Source: Polydactylus sextarius
Taxonomy: Eukaryota > Chordata > Actinopteri > Polynemidae
Length of the DNA stretch: 64,000 nt
Assembly (NCBI GenBank): GCA_016801845.1
Contig: CM028908.1
Location: forward strand, 19,417,047 to 19,481,046
Reading direction: 5' to 3'
Shown here: positions 1-11,426 of the stretch, one piece after another
Position numbering within the stretch: position 1 is the first letter of the stretch
Layout: the number at the start of each line of letters is the position of its first letter
The notes under the pieces: generated by a model
What the model was told of the DNA's origin: nothing
The model's database searches: none
Seen by the model: the letters and a program-made list of their open reading frames with translations, nothing else
Made by a program: the position numbers and the translations under genes

Positions 1-487
1 AGCTCTCAAAACATCAATATGTAGAATGGACACATAACTTCCACTGATTGAGCCACAACCCATGATAACATCAATAATAATGGCATATGAAGAAAAAAAT
101 GACAATGACATTAATACAATAATAAAGGACAATAAAAATAATGATAATAATAATAATAATAATAACAATAATGATAAAAAAAATGAAGTGTCAGCTTCTG
201 GAAGCCCTTGGAAGCGCCCACATACTTTGCTGTTTAGCTTCCCAACCTGATCTTTGACAGTCCGTGAATCCCAGCCCTCCCCTTTTATCCTTTAACCAAT
301 GAGCAGATGGCTCCTCCTGATCGTATAGTGCAATAGTCCCACCATTTTTTCCTGAAAGCTCCTGCCGACAGCAGCAGGATCACCCCGCAGGGTGTTTCTC
401 CATCTTCTTTTCTAAGGTCAGCGATCACAACTCCCCTCCTCCTCAACCACCTGTATCACTCCCTCTCATCCCAGCTTCCTTTTTAGC

Positions 488-3400
488 TCACTGCATACGG
501 TCCGGCTGGATGTGCTGCTGCGGGGCGTAGTGCAGGAAGGCCGGAGCTGGGCCAGCAGCAGAAGGAAGGGTAGGGTGGACAGTGGCTGGGGCTGTGGCGG
601 CGGCGGCTGGGCCGGCGGTGGTCGCTGTGGGACTGGTGGCGTAGCTGTAGCCGAGGAAGCCGGCTGGGGAGGCGGCGTACGGGTACTGCTGCTCAAAGGC
701 AGCCTGGGCGTACTGAGTGTAGGCTGTACTGTAGTCCAGGTAGGGGCTGGAGCTGATGGAGCTGGAAACCTGAGTGGGCAGCACCAGGCTGGGCTGTACA
801 AAGGCTTGTGGGTAGACGTACGGCTGGGCCAGCCTACATGTAGAGACAAAGACCAAACAGAGGGGGGGTTAGACAGAAAGACTGCAGCAACAGAGCTGAG
901 AAATCCCAAGGCCTGGCTTCTATTGTTTACATTGCTCTCTGAGGGTGAGAGCTGTTGGGAATATAAACTCTCTGTAGGTGTCTTGAACTGCCAGAGTTCT
1001 CACACAAATCCACTGTTATTAAAAACTAAATAGACGAGAGGCTGAGGAGGTCAGGAGACAGAGGTGACTCAACCCTCAGTCTGTGTCAGTTAGTAAAACC
1101 TACAAAACCTGTTAGGTAGGGCCTCCTGAGGTAGATGGGAAAGGGTGGGGGTGGGGGGGTAACGAGTGAATGATAGAGTCAGCCGTTACTGGCAGGTTTT
1201 CAAGTTCAGGCATCAGCAGAGTGTTTTAACAGCTGCTGCTCTTCACTTGCTGAACACACTCAACCACACACGAATGACACACCAAACACACACACACACA
1301 CAAAAGGGAAGTTAATGAAGGCAGTGCAGAAGTTGTTGTCTCCTAGTTCTCATTCATTGTGTAAACCTTACACAGACTATCACAGGTGATGATGCTAGCT
1401 TGGGGGAGCTCATCAGGGCTGGGTGCCAGGCTCTGCCAGGTCTCATGGGCTGACTCTCAGATGTAGCTGATTAGAGCGGTGGGGTCTGGGGACTGTCTCT
1501 TCTTCTTTTTCTGTCTTTGCTTTGCCACTTTATCCATAGAGGAAAAGAAAGGGCCACTTCAGATTAGGCTGTTTTTTTTCTAACGCAGGAATTGAACAAT
1601 CACCCTGAGATTGTGTCTTGAGGGGGTTGGTGTAAGCCCCCCCCTTCTCCAATACTAAGAATGATGCAACTGTTTTTGAGAGACTTTACCCTTGATACTA
1701 TGCTTTTGGTGAGAACATCCAAACACACACCCGAGACAGACAAGATAGTAACAACAAATGTCACATTAAATTATTCTCAGCTGCATCTCAGTGCTGATAA
1801 AAACCTTCATTTCATGGACTGTATTTAAATTTCAGTCTGTTCTTTTTTTTGTTTTTTTGTTCTTCTCTTTTCGTTAACCCCTGCAGATTAAGTCCATTAG
1901 AAGAAGATCAGTAATGAGAGGCAACCATGGAGGCAACACAGCAAAAGATGGAAGCATGCATGGATAAGGATGTCATCACACACACACTCTCACACACACA
2001 AACCATCTACAGTCCCCTAGTCCCTCCCCTGCCCCCGTCCGTCCACCCACCCACACACCAGTTACCACTGCAAACCCCAAACCATGCCATAATAGGGAAA
2101 AGAGTCACACCACAATCAGCATAACCTCTTCAGTTCATATCACACAAGAGGAGAAAGATAAAGAGGCACTTCAATCCATCACAGCACACTGCACTGCACT
2201 CTCAAGCCATCACTGGCACCTTGGAGAGAGGCTGGCTGAGGGAGGGAGGAGGGGGTGGGGCGGGCAAACATTTCTGTCACACCCCTCCTTGGGACTAGTC
2301 CTGTACTGTGGATGTCTTCTGATCATCTGCTGGGGGGATGGGGGCACTGGTCAGCTGGCAGCAGAGAGCAACCATAGTGTGAGGATGGCAGTAATTATTG
2401 TTGACAATAACATGAAGGTGCTGTTGTGTCATTAAGTCATAATACAGGGACACGTTGAAGGACATGAGAAAAGTTTAATCTCACTGTTAAATCTCACCCT
2501 AATTGTGATACATGTAACAACCTGCATAACATTTCAAACAGGTTAAAGAAGCTCAGTGAGACATCAGGAGAGGAGAAAAAGGGGGAGAATCAGTGTCAGT
2601 GCACTGAACATGTAAAACCAGACAATTGAGGCATGTAATGAATAAACATAAACAAATGAAGGCAACCCCCAACCCTGAGCACAATCCACACTTTGCCCTC
2701 TCAGTGCCATTGAGCTACTAACAAAGAGGCATTCACTCTCACACATCAATGATGACCATACATTAATGCTCCGGGCATATGCGCTTTCACTTGGATCATG
2801 TATAATGAGGCTGCCTTCTCCGTGGCCATGGGTGTTTTTTTTTTTTTGCCTTAATCTAGCCTTGACATCATGTGACCCTGTGTAGGTAAATGGAATAGAA
2901 AATAATGCAAATACTGTAAAGCCTAAAGGGAGCTGAGGAGAGACAAAGGACCCAGCATTACATCTTTGGTGATGTTAGCTGTAATTGTTGCTTTTAACTA
3001 GAGAGAGAAAAAAAAAAGATGTAAGTTAAGGACAGTAGCAGACTCCCGGGGCCACCGAGATGCCACATGTCGAGTAGATTGTAGGACAGCGGTGGGGGAA
3101 TGTGGATGACGGCTGTAAGATCATAGATCAGCTGGTTTTGTGCTGACGCTGTGTGTCTGACATGGTGCCACTCTGTGAATGGCAGACTAAGACCTCACAC
3201 ACACACACACACGCTCACTAGAAAATATTTTGATGCCAATCAACCTTACAAAAATTTCAGCCTGGAGTATTCATCACTAATGAAGGCCACATAATGAGCT
3301 GATGTGAAAAGTGTGGTCGATACCACACCAGGCAGCTAAATATTTTCTACACGATAACACGAATGACCTTCAGCGCATGACTCACTGCAACACAAAGTGT

Positions 3401-3926
3401 GAAAACAGACGGGACTGGAATGGGTGGGGGAATTAAACACCACCTTACAATACTTGATATTCCTCCCTTCCTTCTTTGTCTAAGAGGATTGTGAATATTC
3501 TTTGAAGGCAGGGGGAGGGTGGAAGGTGTTTTGTTCGACACCTGTAGAGGTGTTTCCTAGGGAGCGAGCTGCCTCATTAAGCATTAGTCCCAGAACACAC
3601 CCCCAGATACCCTCCTCTTCAAACCCCCACCGCTTTCTCCCTCCCAGTCTCAGAGGTGTCAGTTTTCAGTGTCTCCATCTGATACGCTGCTAGTGGCACC
3701 GTGAGGAGAAATTTTAGTAAATACACTTAAAGGGAATAAAAAAAAAAAAAAAAAAAAAGATAAATTGACATGGAGAAAGTGGCAGGGCTGTGTAGAGTTG
3801 ATGCATGAGAGGAAATGAATCTGCAAGCACTCTGACAACTCCTCCCCACCCCATCAAAACAATGTTCCTGGCCTCAGTGACCCTGACTCTGGCCCTCACA
3901 GTCCACAGCATCTGCTGACCACAGCG

Positions 3927-3960
<34 letters not shown>

Positions 3961-6900
3961 GCAGCAGTGAGTCAAAACCGGCACACTACCGCTACACGCA
4001 ACTCTCCAGCGCTGCTCGAAATCCTACTTCAGACCCTGTCCTCATGCCATATGTTGTGAAGGGGTTTGGGGAGGGTGTGGGGGGTGTTCTGAAAGAAAAG
4101 CCACTTGTCCGCCTGGCATCTTAGGGAGGCCTGCGTCTGTCACCCGCCATACAGAGAACAACTGAGAGGCAGGCGGACAGGTGCTCCGTGTGCCTCTGCG
4201 TCTCTGGGGTGGTGGTCATGGAAGATTAAGGGGGGTGTAAAAGGCTGTAATACGAGCCAGCACCTGTCAGACACATGCCTCAAAGCAGCACTGTGCTCCA
4301 CATTTCAAACTCTCAGGGTTTCGGTACCATCCCTGCTCAATCCGGCAGCAGGAGCACGGATGTGCACGGGACTTTCCAGTGTCCTCTTTGGGTACTGGAA
4401 CATGATGAGACATGTCCCTGATGGACCTCTGCATTTATCATTCAGACCCAGTGAGACTTTACAGAGGGGGCATTGGCAGATATATGGACTTCTTGTCTGT
4501 TCAAGAGCATCTTTTTTGGGTTTACTGATCTCCAAAACCACCAAATGTTTCTTATTTTGTCACTGTCCCTGTGGACTGTCCTAGGATTTCCATGAAGCTC
4601 ACAGGCTCTGAAGTCATAAGCTTATATGGCTGCATCTACCGATTATGTTCATTATGCATTCATTTGCGAGTATAACTGATAACTGATCATGAAGTAAGAC
4701 ATTAACATTCAAGCAAAAACATATTTCATGTAATTATAGAGAGCGTGCGTGGTTTAACAAGACATCTGCAAACAAGATTAATCATAAGATGAGATGAGAT
4801 GAGTCAGGATCTTGATGGCTTAACACCCCCACAAAACTATTTCACGTGATAAACACTTATCAAATCATCACTTAGTTTAGAAAATACCATATAACGGCAA
4901 AAATGAACAAAATAATTAGTTCCTGGGGTAAATTACTGGCTTTGTCTTGAATAGATTCAAATTACACAAATGTAAACAAACAGAGAAAAATAGTACAGTA
5001 CAGAAAAGCTGTACATTTACAATCTAAATCCACTTAGTGTTGGTACTTTTGGTTATCTAGCTTTTTTTTTTCCCTGCTGAAAGTTGCTTGTGTTTGATTA
5101 TTGTACAATGGCTAAAACAAGCAAACTGTTTGATGTAGTTGTAGTTATATCTTAAATAAATATTATCAAGTAACTTGTGTATCTACAGAGTATAGGTTAA
5201 CTGGGCTTTTCCTACTTTTTTTTCTAGATCTGAGGTTTTGGGTGAAAGATATGTTCAGCATCAAGCTGCAGCTGGAGGGTGATATGTGAGCTGCAGGGGG
5301 TGAGGAGAGTCATTATTGAAGTGATGTGCTCATTAGCTGCTCAGCGGACCATGGTGTCTTTCCATGTCGTTTGTACAACACAGCCTCTTCTTAGTAACAG
5401 AGTCCGCTCAGGCAGGTACACCAGTCAGAAGTTAACAAGAGAGTCACACATTCACCTCTGGAATGCTCTTCTATTATCACAGATATGTGAACTATCTCCG
5501 GCCTTACAAAACCCAAATATGCTAACGAGACAACTTGTGGAGTTGCATGTGGACACAGAAACTGACATGTACTTTCCAGGGGCCCTGTTTGTCAAAGAAA
5601 TAGTAGCCCAGTGGCATCCCACAGAGCGTAATAATAAGAGAACACAACAAGCGCCCACTCCCGCTCACTTACCCATACTGCCTCTGGATGAGTGCTGGGT
5701 GAATGGGCTGCACTCCGATGGATATGCCTGGAAGATAGGAGGCCGGCTGTCAGACACGCACATTTGCATTTACAGAGGAGGACCGGAGAACAATACACAG
5801 AAGGAATGGAGAGGCAGACAGGCAAACGAAACATCGGCAAGCAACAGTAAAAACATCTATGTAAATGGAAACTGCATATTATTTGACATTTAAATATACA
5901 ATCTGCTGCACGTAGACTGTATGGATTGTCTAACAAACCACAGTGGAAAACTAATACTGTACAACTGTACTAATTCAACAACAACGTAAATGGAAGTTTG
6001 AACAGAGCCTCTAGAGGCGATTCATAACGTCTGATCGTACGCCTGGGCAGGCCGAGACGTTCTCTTTACAGTGATGCAACGCTGATTGGGGTGGACACAT
6101 CATAGTTTGCCCTTATTTCACAGATGATTTAACCAAAGTCTCACCTGACTGTATGCTGCGAGGCTTGGCACCCAGATAAGCCAGGTTGACGTTGGCCTTC
6201 CTGCCGTCGATGATGGGATTGGGATCCTTGCAGGCTCTCTCAGCTGAGCCTCGGTCTGTCATTGTCACCTGGAAACGGAGTCAGACTTGTCAACAAGATT
6301 ATTAAAAAAAAAAAAAACTCACTTATCTCAGGTTACAGACAATAGCTTGGCGTCCCAAGCTGGTAACATATCAACTATTAAAGTAAAACAAAAACACTTG
6401 TCACGTGGTAAAAAAAGAGAAGGTTCCAGTCTGTTGGTCTTATCATGAAACCCCCCTCCCCCCTCACAGGCCGTTAAGTTTCTGTTTCTCTGGTGAAGAA
6501 TGGAAACTACAAACAAAGCACAATGATAAGCTTTGAAAACTGCCCACAGCAGCAGTAGCCTGCCACTTGACTGCCACTCAGCCATGGGCAGAGCTGCTGA
6601 AATATGGACCTGGGAAGAGCAACAAGGAGCTTATCCAATTAGGAACAAAATATTAAGGAGATTGGTATTAGTCTCTCCCTCCTCTCTCCGTCCTGGCATT
6701 AGACGAAGCCTTCTGTTTTGATTGCCATGTTCTGCCAACTGAGAGGGTTCAGTCACCTCCGAGTGGACCAGGCAGTGAATGTAGGCCACAGCTTGCATTG
6801 TTTAAGAGGATGTCTTTTATTAAAAAAAAAAAATCATAGTGGAAGGATCTGTAACAAAGCCCACTCCAGGGCCTGTGTTGTGAACACACAGCAAGGAACG

Positions 6901-8622
6901 AGGCCGTGTTTACACTGAGAAGAGCCTTGCCATGGGGGGGGTGGGGTTATAAGGAGAGTTCTACTAATCCACCTCTGAAGTGTGTTTAGAAAAAAGGTGC
7001 ACTCAGCTTTGGGACACCACCCTCCCCTCCCACTGCCAACAGCTACCTATCCAACTGGAACAACTCAAGATCTGAATTAGCAGGTTGCCTCTTGCCACAA
7101 AAAGTGCAGAGCATAAAGTGCCAATCATTTCACCACAACGGGTATGCATGTTTTGTCCTGAGCAGCACCCACATCACCCCGAGCCTGTTAAACCTGAAAC
7201 ACCAGCCTCAATACACAACCGTTTGATACCAGCTCGACTCACAGAGCACTTTCCTCTAGGTTAGAGAGCTGATGTGTAAACACACAGAGCAATTGTCTTG
7301 CAATTGTCTTTAGAAGTAAACATGCACACTTAACAGTTTTCCATTCCTTCTTTGGCCTGATGGCACATTTGTGCTGATGTGTCTTTCCAATGTTCTGGTA
7401 AATATTTGCATTTCTTGAGCTGCTTCTGTTCTTTGTGTCAAAGAGAGAATGGCAGTCTTTATCCGCCTGGAGCAGGATAAGTCACCTATTAGTGTAGATT
7501 TAAATCCAACACAAGATTTCTTGGATATTTTTCATTAATCTGACTTGAAACTGCCATGGTACAAGTTGTGATTAATGTTCCAGTGAACATTGTTCCCACA
7601 GAGACGGCTATTTAAAAAAAAAAACCTATTCTATGTTTTTGTAAAGTTTACAACATTGCCTGTAATGACTCAACTGGTCTGCACATTCACAATTTAACAT
7701 ACAGTTATTTGAGAACAAGAAGGAAACCATTTGTTGGTTTGGGGATTTCTCTGTTGATGTAAATCATGTGCTACAGCCAAATGCTTTGGTCCATGACAAT
7801 AGACGGCAGGGTTAGCAAGGTCAACCTCCACACTGCTCCAAAAATACTGAATAACCTTATAAAGCAAGAAAGATGTGCTTCTCACATACATGCCTCCACA
7901 AAGCCTGAAGACCGGGCTATTCAGGCGGTGACTGAGGAGGGAGGGAGACTCTTCACTGGGAGTGTGGGGGGTAGTAGGGGTGACATCAGACATATGTTGA
8001 AATATAATCTTCTTAGTTACCCATCAACTTGTGTGATCCTTCATCCTCATTAGGCTAAAACAACAACAAGCCAGGCGTAAAAACTGAATGCTGGGCAATT
8101 GTGGTTTTTAAACCAGGGGAGGAGGGTTGGGGGAGTGAGTGTGTGTTATCTTTGACATGGATGTTTGATTATAAACAGGAGATAAAATTACTATTTATAT
8201 ATATAAAAAAAGAAATTGTGGGGTGAACCGTGGCATATAAAAGATGATAGTCACACAGATATAAAACACTTCTAATGAGGTTTAATGACAGTCGTCAGGA
8301 AGTTATACTCCGGAAATGATTTACAGTTTATGATTTAAATGATGTTAAAGGTTGTAAATGAAAGCAAAAGCAGCGTGTGTGTGTGCGTGTGTGACTTGTT
8401 TGTACTTACGAAGCCGTATCCTCTGGATTTACCGGTCTGTCTGTCCGTTATCACCACAGCCTCGTCAATGTCCCCAAAGGCCTCGAAGTATTTTCTGAGG
8501 GAGGCATCGTTTGTGTGGTACGGCAGCCCGCCGACAAAGATTTTAGTAAAAGTAGTGTCTTTCTGAAGCGTTGTGGGATGCATGACTTCCAGGGCTCCGT
8601 TCATGAACTGATGCAGGAGCAT
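488..8622 (-). CDS. rbm38: RNA-binding protein 38 (RRM protein), 4 coding exons
   Basis: Coding exons, minus strand: 8410-8622, 6145-6268, 5673-5727, 488-833. They join in frame to 245 aa (human RBM38 is about 239). One RRM: RNP2 IFVGGL at residues 28-33 and RNP1 KSRGYGFV at 65-72, interrupted by intron 1 between F71 and V72. The second exon gives the family block ending in NVNLAYLGAKPR. The low-complexity Tyr/Pro/Ala tail ends in QPDRMQ, the usual RBM38/RBM24 terminus. DTTFTKIF (Phe, where RBM24 has Tyr), the MLL start and the adjacent rae1/bmp7 favour rbm38 over rbm24. Known role of the family: binds AU/U-rich or GU-rich mRNA to control stability and splicing; the mammalian gene is a p53 target. 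A second in-frame Met lies at residue 14. Exon 1 is preceded by a minus-strand TATA box and CCAAT box. Family identity is firm; paralogue choice is well supported. Confidence 0.93.
834..5672 (-). other. rbm38 intron 3 (4.8 kb)
   Basis: Last intron of rbm38: donor after 5673, acceptor TGTAG just before 833 on the minus strand. It holds short CA runs (about 1288-1303, 3199-3212), a longer (AC)n at 3929-3958 and a poly-A stretch at 3739-3758. I see no coding exon in it on either strand. Confidence 0.75.
3929..3958. repeat. (AC)n microsatellite
   Basis: About 15 AC units within rbm38 intron 3. Confidence 0.9.
6269..8409 (-). other. rbm38 intron 1 (2.1 kb)
   Basis: Donor GTAAGT after 8410 and acceptor CCAG before 6268, minus strand, phase 0. 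Mostly AT-rich unique sequence with short homopolymers. Nothing coding was recognised. Confidence 0.7.
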
Positions 8623-8860
8623 TGGTCAGCCGGAGAGAAGACCAGGAGCACGCTGAACAACCACCTTTAAGCAGCTCAACAACGTCCCAGCATCAGGAAA
8701 ACACTTGAATAATACACACGACTTTCACGTCTCGCTGTGTGACCTTCGCTGGAAGTTGAAAAAAACAACCTGATGACATCTACGGTTCAACACAGCGTGA
8801 ACTCCGCCACCCGCGTCTACACTGACTGCTTCTCAGGAGGCGTCAGGAAATGTGCTGCGG

Positions 8861-8870
8861 GTTTATATGC
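8861..8870 (-). promoter_or_regulatory. TATA box of rbm38
   Basis: On the minus strand the sequence reads GCATATAAAC, about 240 bp upstream of the rbm38 ATG. It would place transcription start near 8835. It sits in a GC-richer block flanked by CCAAT boxes, as expected for an inducible promoter. Inferred from motif and position only. Confidence 0.55.
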
Positions 8871-8906
8871 GCTGAGACCGAGGCCACGCCTACACCTAAC
8901 TCTTGG

Positions 8907-8958
8907 CCAATCAGCGGAGCCGCTGAGTGCCAACTTGTATTCCGGCTTTTCTGATTGG
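8907..8958. promoter_or_regulatory. Paired CCAAT boxes upstream of rbm38
   Basis: CCAAT lies on the plus strand at 8907-8911 (GGCCAATCAG context) and on the minus strand at 8954-8958 (AACCAATCAG). Both match the NF-Y core with good flanks. The minus-strand copy is roughly 120 bp upstream of the start predicted from the TATA box. Confidence 0.5.
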
Positions 8959-9511
8959 TTGTTTTCTCCTCGGCGCTGCGCTGCACCTGCTTTTGTCCTT
9001 TACAACACAAAGAAATCCCCGTACTGTACGGCAGCCAGCCACATGGCGCATTGTTACCTTAATGGGGAAGTAATTGTTCCACCCTCGAAATTCAATAAGC
9101 AGCGTTTGGATTATGTTCATATCACTCTCACGTCACTTTGTCATCTTGACATTGTATATAAAGCTCGAGCACACGGCGGGGAAATAAGTTTTATTTTACA
9201 GTACAAGTGAAACAAAAGGAAAGTAGAAACCACACTTGTTGAGTTTAAGTTATTAGTTAAGATCTGGAGTTTAAATTCTTATTTTTCTTGCCTGATGTTA
9301 CTGCACTATACACCATGGTAGATTTGTTTAAAAATACTTTAACTGTCATGTTGTTTTCAGAGGAGCTTTAAGACCCAGTTCATCTATGAAACTGACTGGC
9401 TAAAGTTCAACTGGATAAACTTCAATGGGTCTATCACAGCAGGCCACTATTTATTACCCTATCATAAAAGCAAATGATTGCACATTTTGCAGAAATTGGA
9501 GCAAATGCAGC

Positions 9512-9544
<33 letters not shown>

Positions 9545-11426
9545 TGTGTGGAGTGCTTGTTTCCTACATGTGCTCCTGTTCACAGACACTGATAACCTCA
9601 GTACAAGAGAGCAGATCAAAAGCAACAGGTCAATCCGACTTTTAAAAGTTTTACAATTGTTTTTCTAAATGAATATTACTTGCCAGATGGATTTAAGTTA
9701 TAAGAAACCTGGTGCAGCCTGTTGGAACAGTAGAGGAGACAGCGGTGTGGAGGAGTGGTATCAGTGTCACCCCATGGAAGTTGTGAGGAGCCAGTGAATA
9801 GTGGCGGCGGCGGTGGCGGCAAATCTTCCCGCCCTCGGAGTCTTGCAGTTCAACTGCTAAGTACCGAGGGTCAGGCTAACAGAGAGGTGATACTCTAATG
9901 ACCTCAATAAAAAGGCATTTAATTCACACCTTCTCCTCCATGAACTGGTTCACTTTTCACACATGGCCTTTGTAGCTGCCCATGCTCCCTCATTCATATC
10001 CTCTTGATAAATCCCCCCATTCCCAGTTGTGTCCCTGTCAAAGGCTTTAACCTGGATGAAGAACCCCACTGTCCTGCTTTGATCTCATTCGTCCTACTTA
10101 ATTCTCAGGCCATAGCTTCTCATCTTGTCTACAGGTGGCCGCTGGAGTCAACACACTGGAAGGTAAAATGCTCACCCTGCTGGTTAACTTGGATAAAAAC
10201 AAGGAGACAGAAGGGGTCACTGTGACATCGATATAGTTTTCAAAGTTTATCATTTCGATTTCACGATGTTTCCATTATCAGACCCACAAGATGGACAAAT
10301 TTACAGCTGAGATATGAGATAATAATGGTTTTGCATGCACATTACAGTTCTGTAACTCCCCAAGAAACATTTATACAGCAATTCAATAGGTTATTTTTCA
10401 ACCTACTTACTCCTTCAAGTTGGAATAAACATGTTTGAATCTAAGAGTATGCACTTTGTTATTTATTTTACATCCCAGTTTCAGTAATGAAGCTAAATTG
10501 TGGAGTAACATCAAACCAAAAAAAGAACGAAAAGTCTTTGGAAAGCTGTAAAAAAAGAAGAGCCGGACACATAAAAAAATAATCAAAATATCAGGGTGAA
10601 TGACAAATAAAGCCCTCCCCTTCTGTGATGATCTCTAAGACCAATTGTCACGTAGCTGTCATCAACGCCAGGTTGGGTAGGCCCCTCTGATTGGTCCATG
10701 CACAGTACACGAAGCACCACAGCATTGGTCCAGGTGTTTGCCGAAAGGAAGGAGTCTGTCTCGAGCGTATACACACACTAAAGCAGCAGGTCTTCCGCAT
10801 TTCCTCACAAGAGATGCGACTTGGCACGACGAATCTAAAAACAGGAGGGAGCAGTCAGTGACAAAGAACATTTTTCAATATTTTTGTTTATTTCTGAACG
10901 GATATTCACTGTGTCCCCTTTTGCACAGGATAAACAACACAAACCACTCTGCAGCAGACAAAAATAAATGCTCACAAATCACGATTGTGTCATCGTATCG
11001 CATAAATCGCTTTCCTTGATTCATTCATTTTATCATCATTATCTCCCTAACTTAATAAATAAATCCAAAAATATCTCTTGATATCACTGAAAACACTGTA
11101 AAGCCAAACTATCTAAAAAATAAATACTTTACAAAGCCAAAAGGCCTACACTCCCAACAGCTTGTATCGGCTATTACAACACAAAACACACAAGCCTTCA
11201 AAATGACTTCACTCAGGTCAGTGCAGCATCAATTCCATTCAAAGTGGCTGGAGGAGTGATGTGCAGTACTGAGATCTGAATCACGTCAATATCCTCACTG
11301 CCCACATCCATGCATGCGGTGGGGTGCCTTCAAAGGCCCCAGAGTGAGTCACAAGGGCAGAGGAAGTAGGGCAGCCCCGTCCGGTGACCGTGGTCTCCAG
11401 GCTTACAGACAGTGGCTGCCTTTCTC
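8959..11426. other. rbm38-rae1 intergenic region and rae1 3' UTR
   Basis: Between the rbm38 promoter and the rae1 stop codon. Contains a (CT)n(GT)n compound microsatellite at 9511-9550 and a short GGC-rich patch at 9802-9822. The right-hand part should hold the rae1 3' UTR (minus strand); TTTATT near 10460 and 10886 would read AATAAA on that strand, but the true end cannot be fixed. No further gene seen. Confidence 0.5.
9511..9550. repeat. (CT)n(GT)n compound microsatellite
   Basis: A run of CT dinucleotides followed directly by GT dinucleotides, in the intergenic region between rbm38 and rae1. It creates spurious open frames on both strands. Confidence 0.9.

Noticed and set aside
512..1033. 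173-aa open frame, plus strand
   Set aside because: It is the antisense of rbm38 exon 4 plus intron; the high GC of that exon removes stops. Gly/Trp-rich translation without family resemblance.
5279..5893. 204-aa open frame, plus strand
   Set aside because: Runs antisense across the small rbm38 exon 3 and its flanking introns; no domain, splice or codon support.
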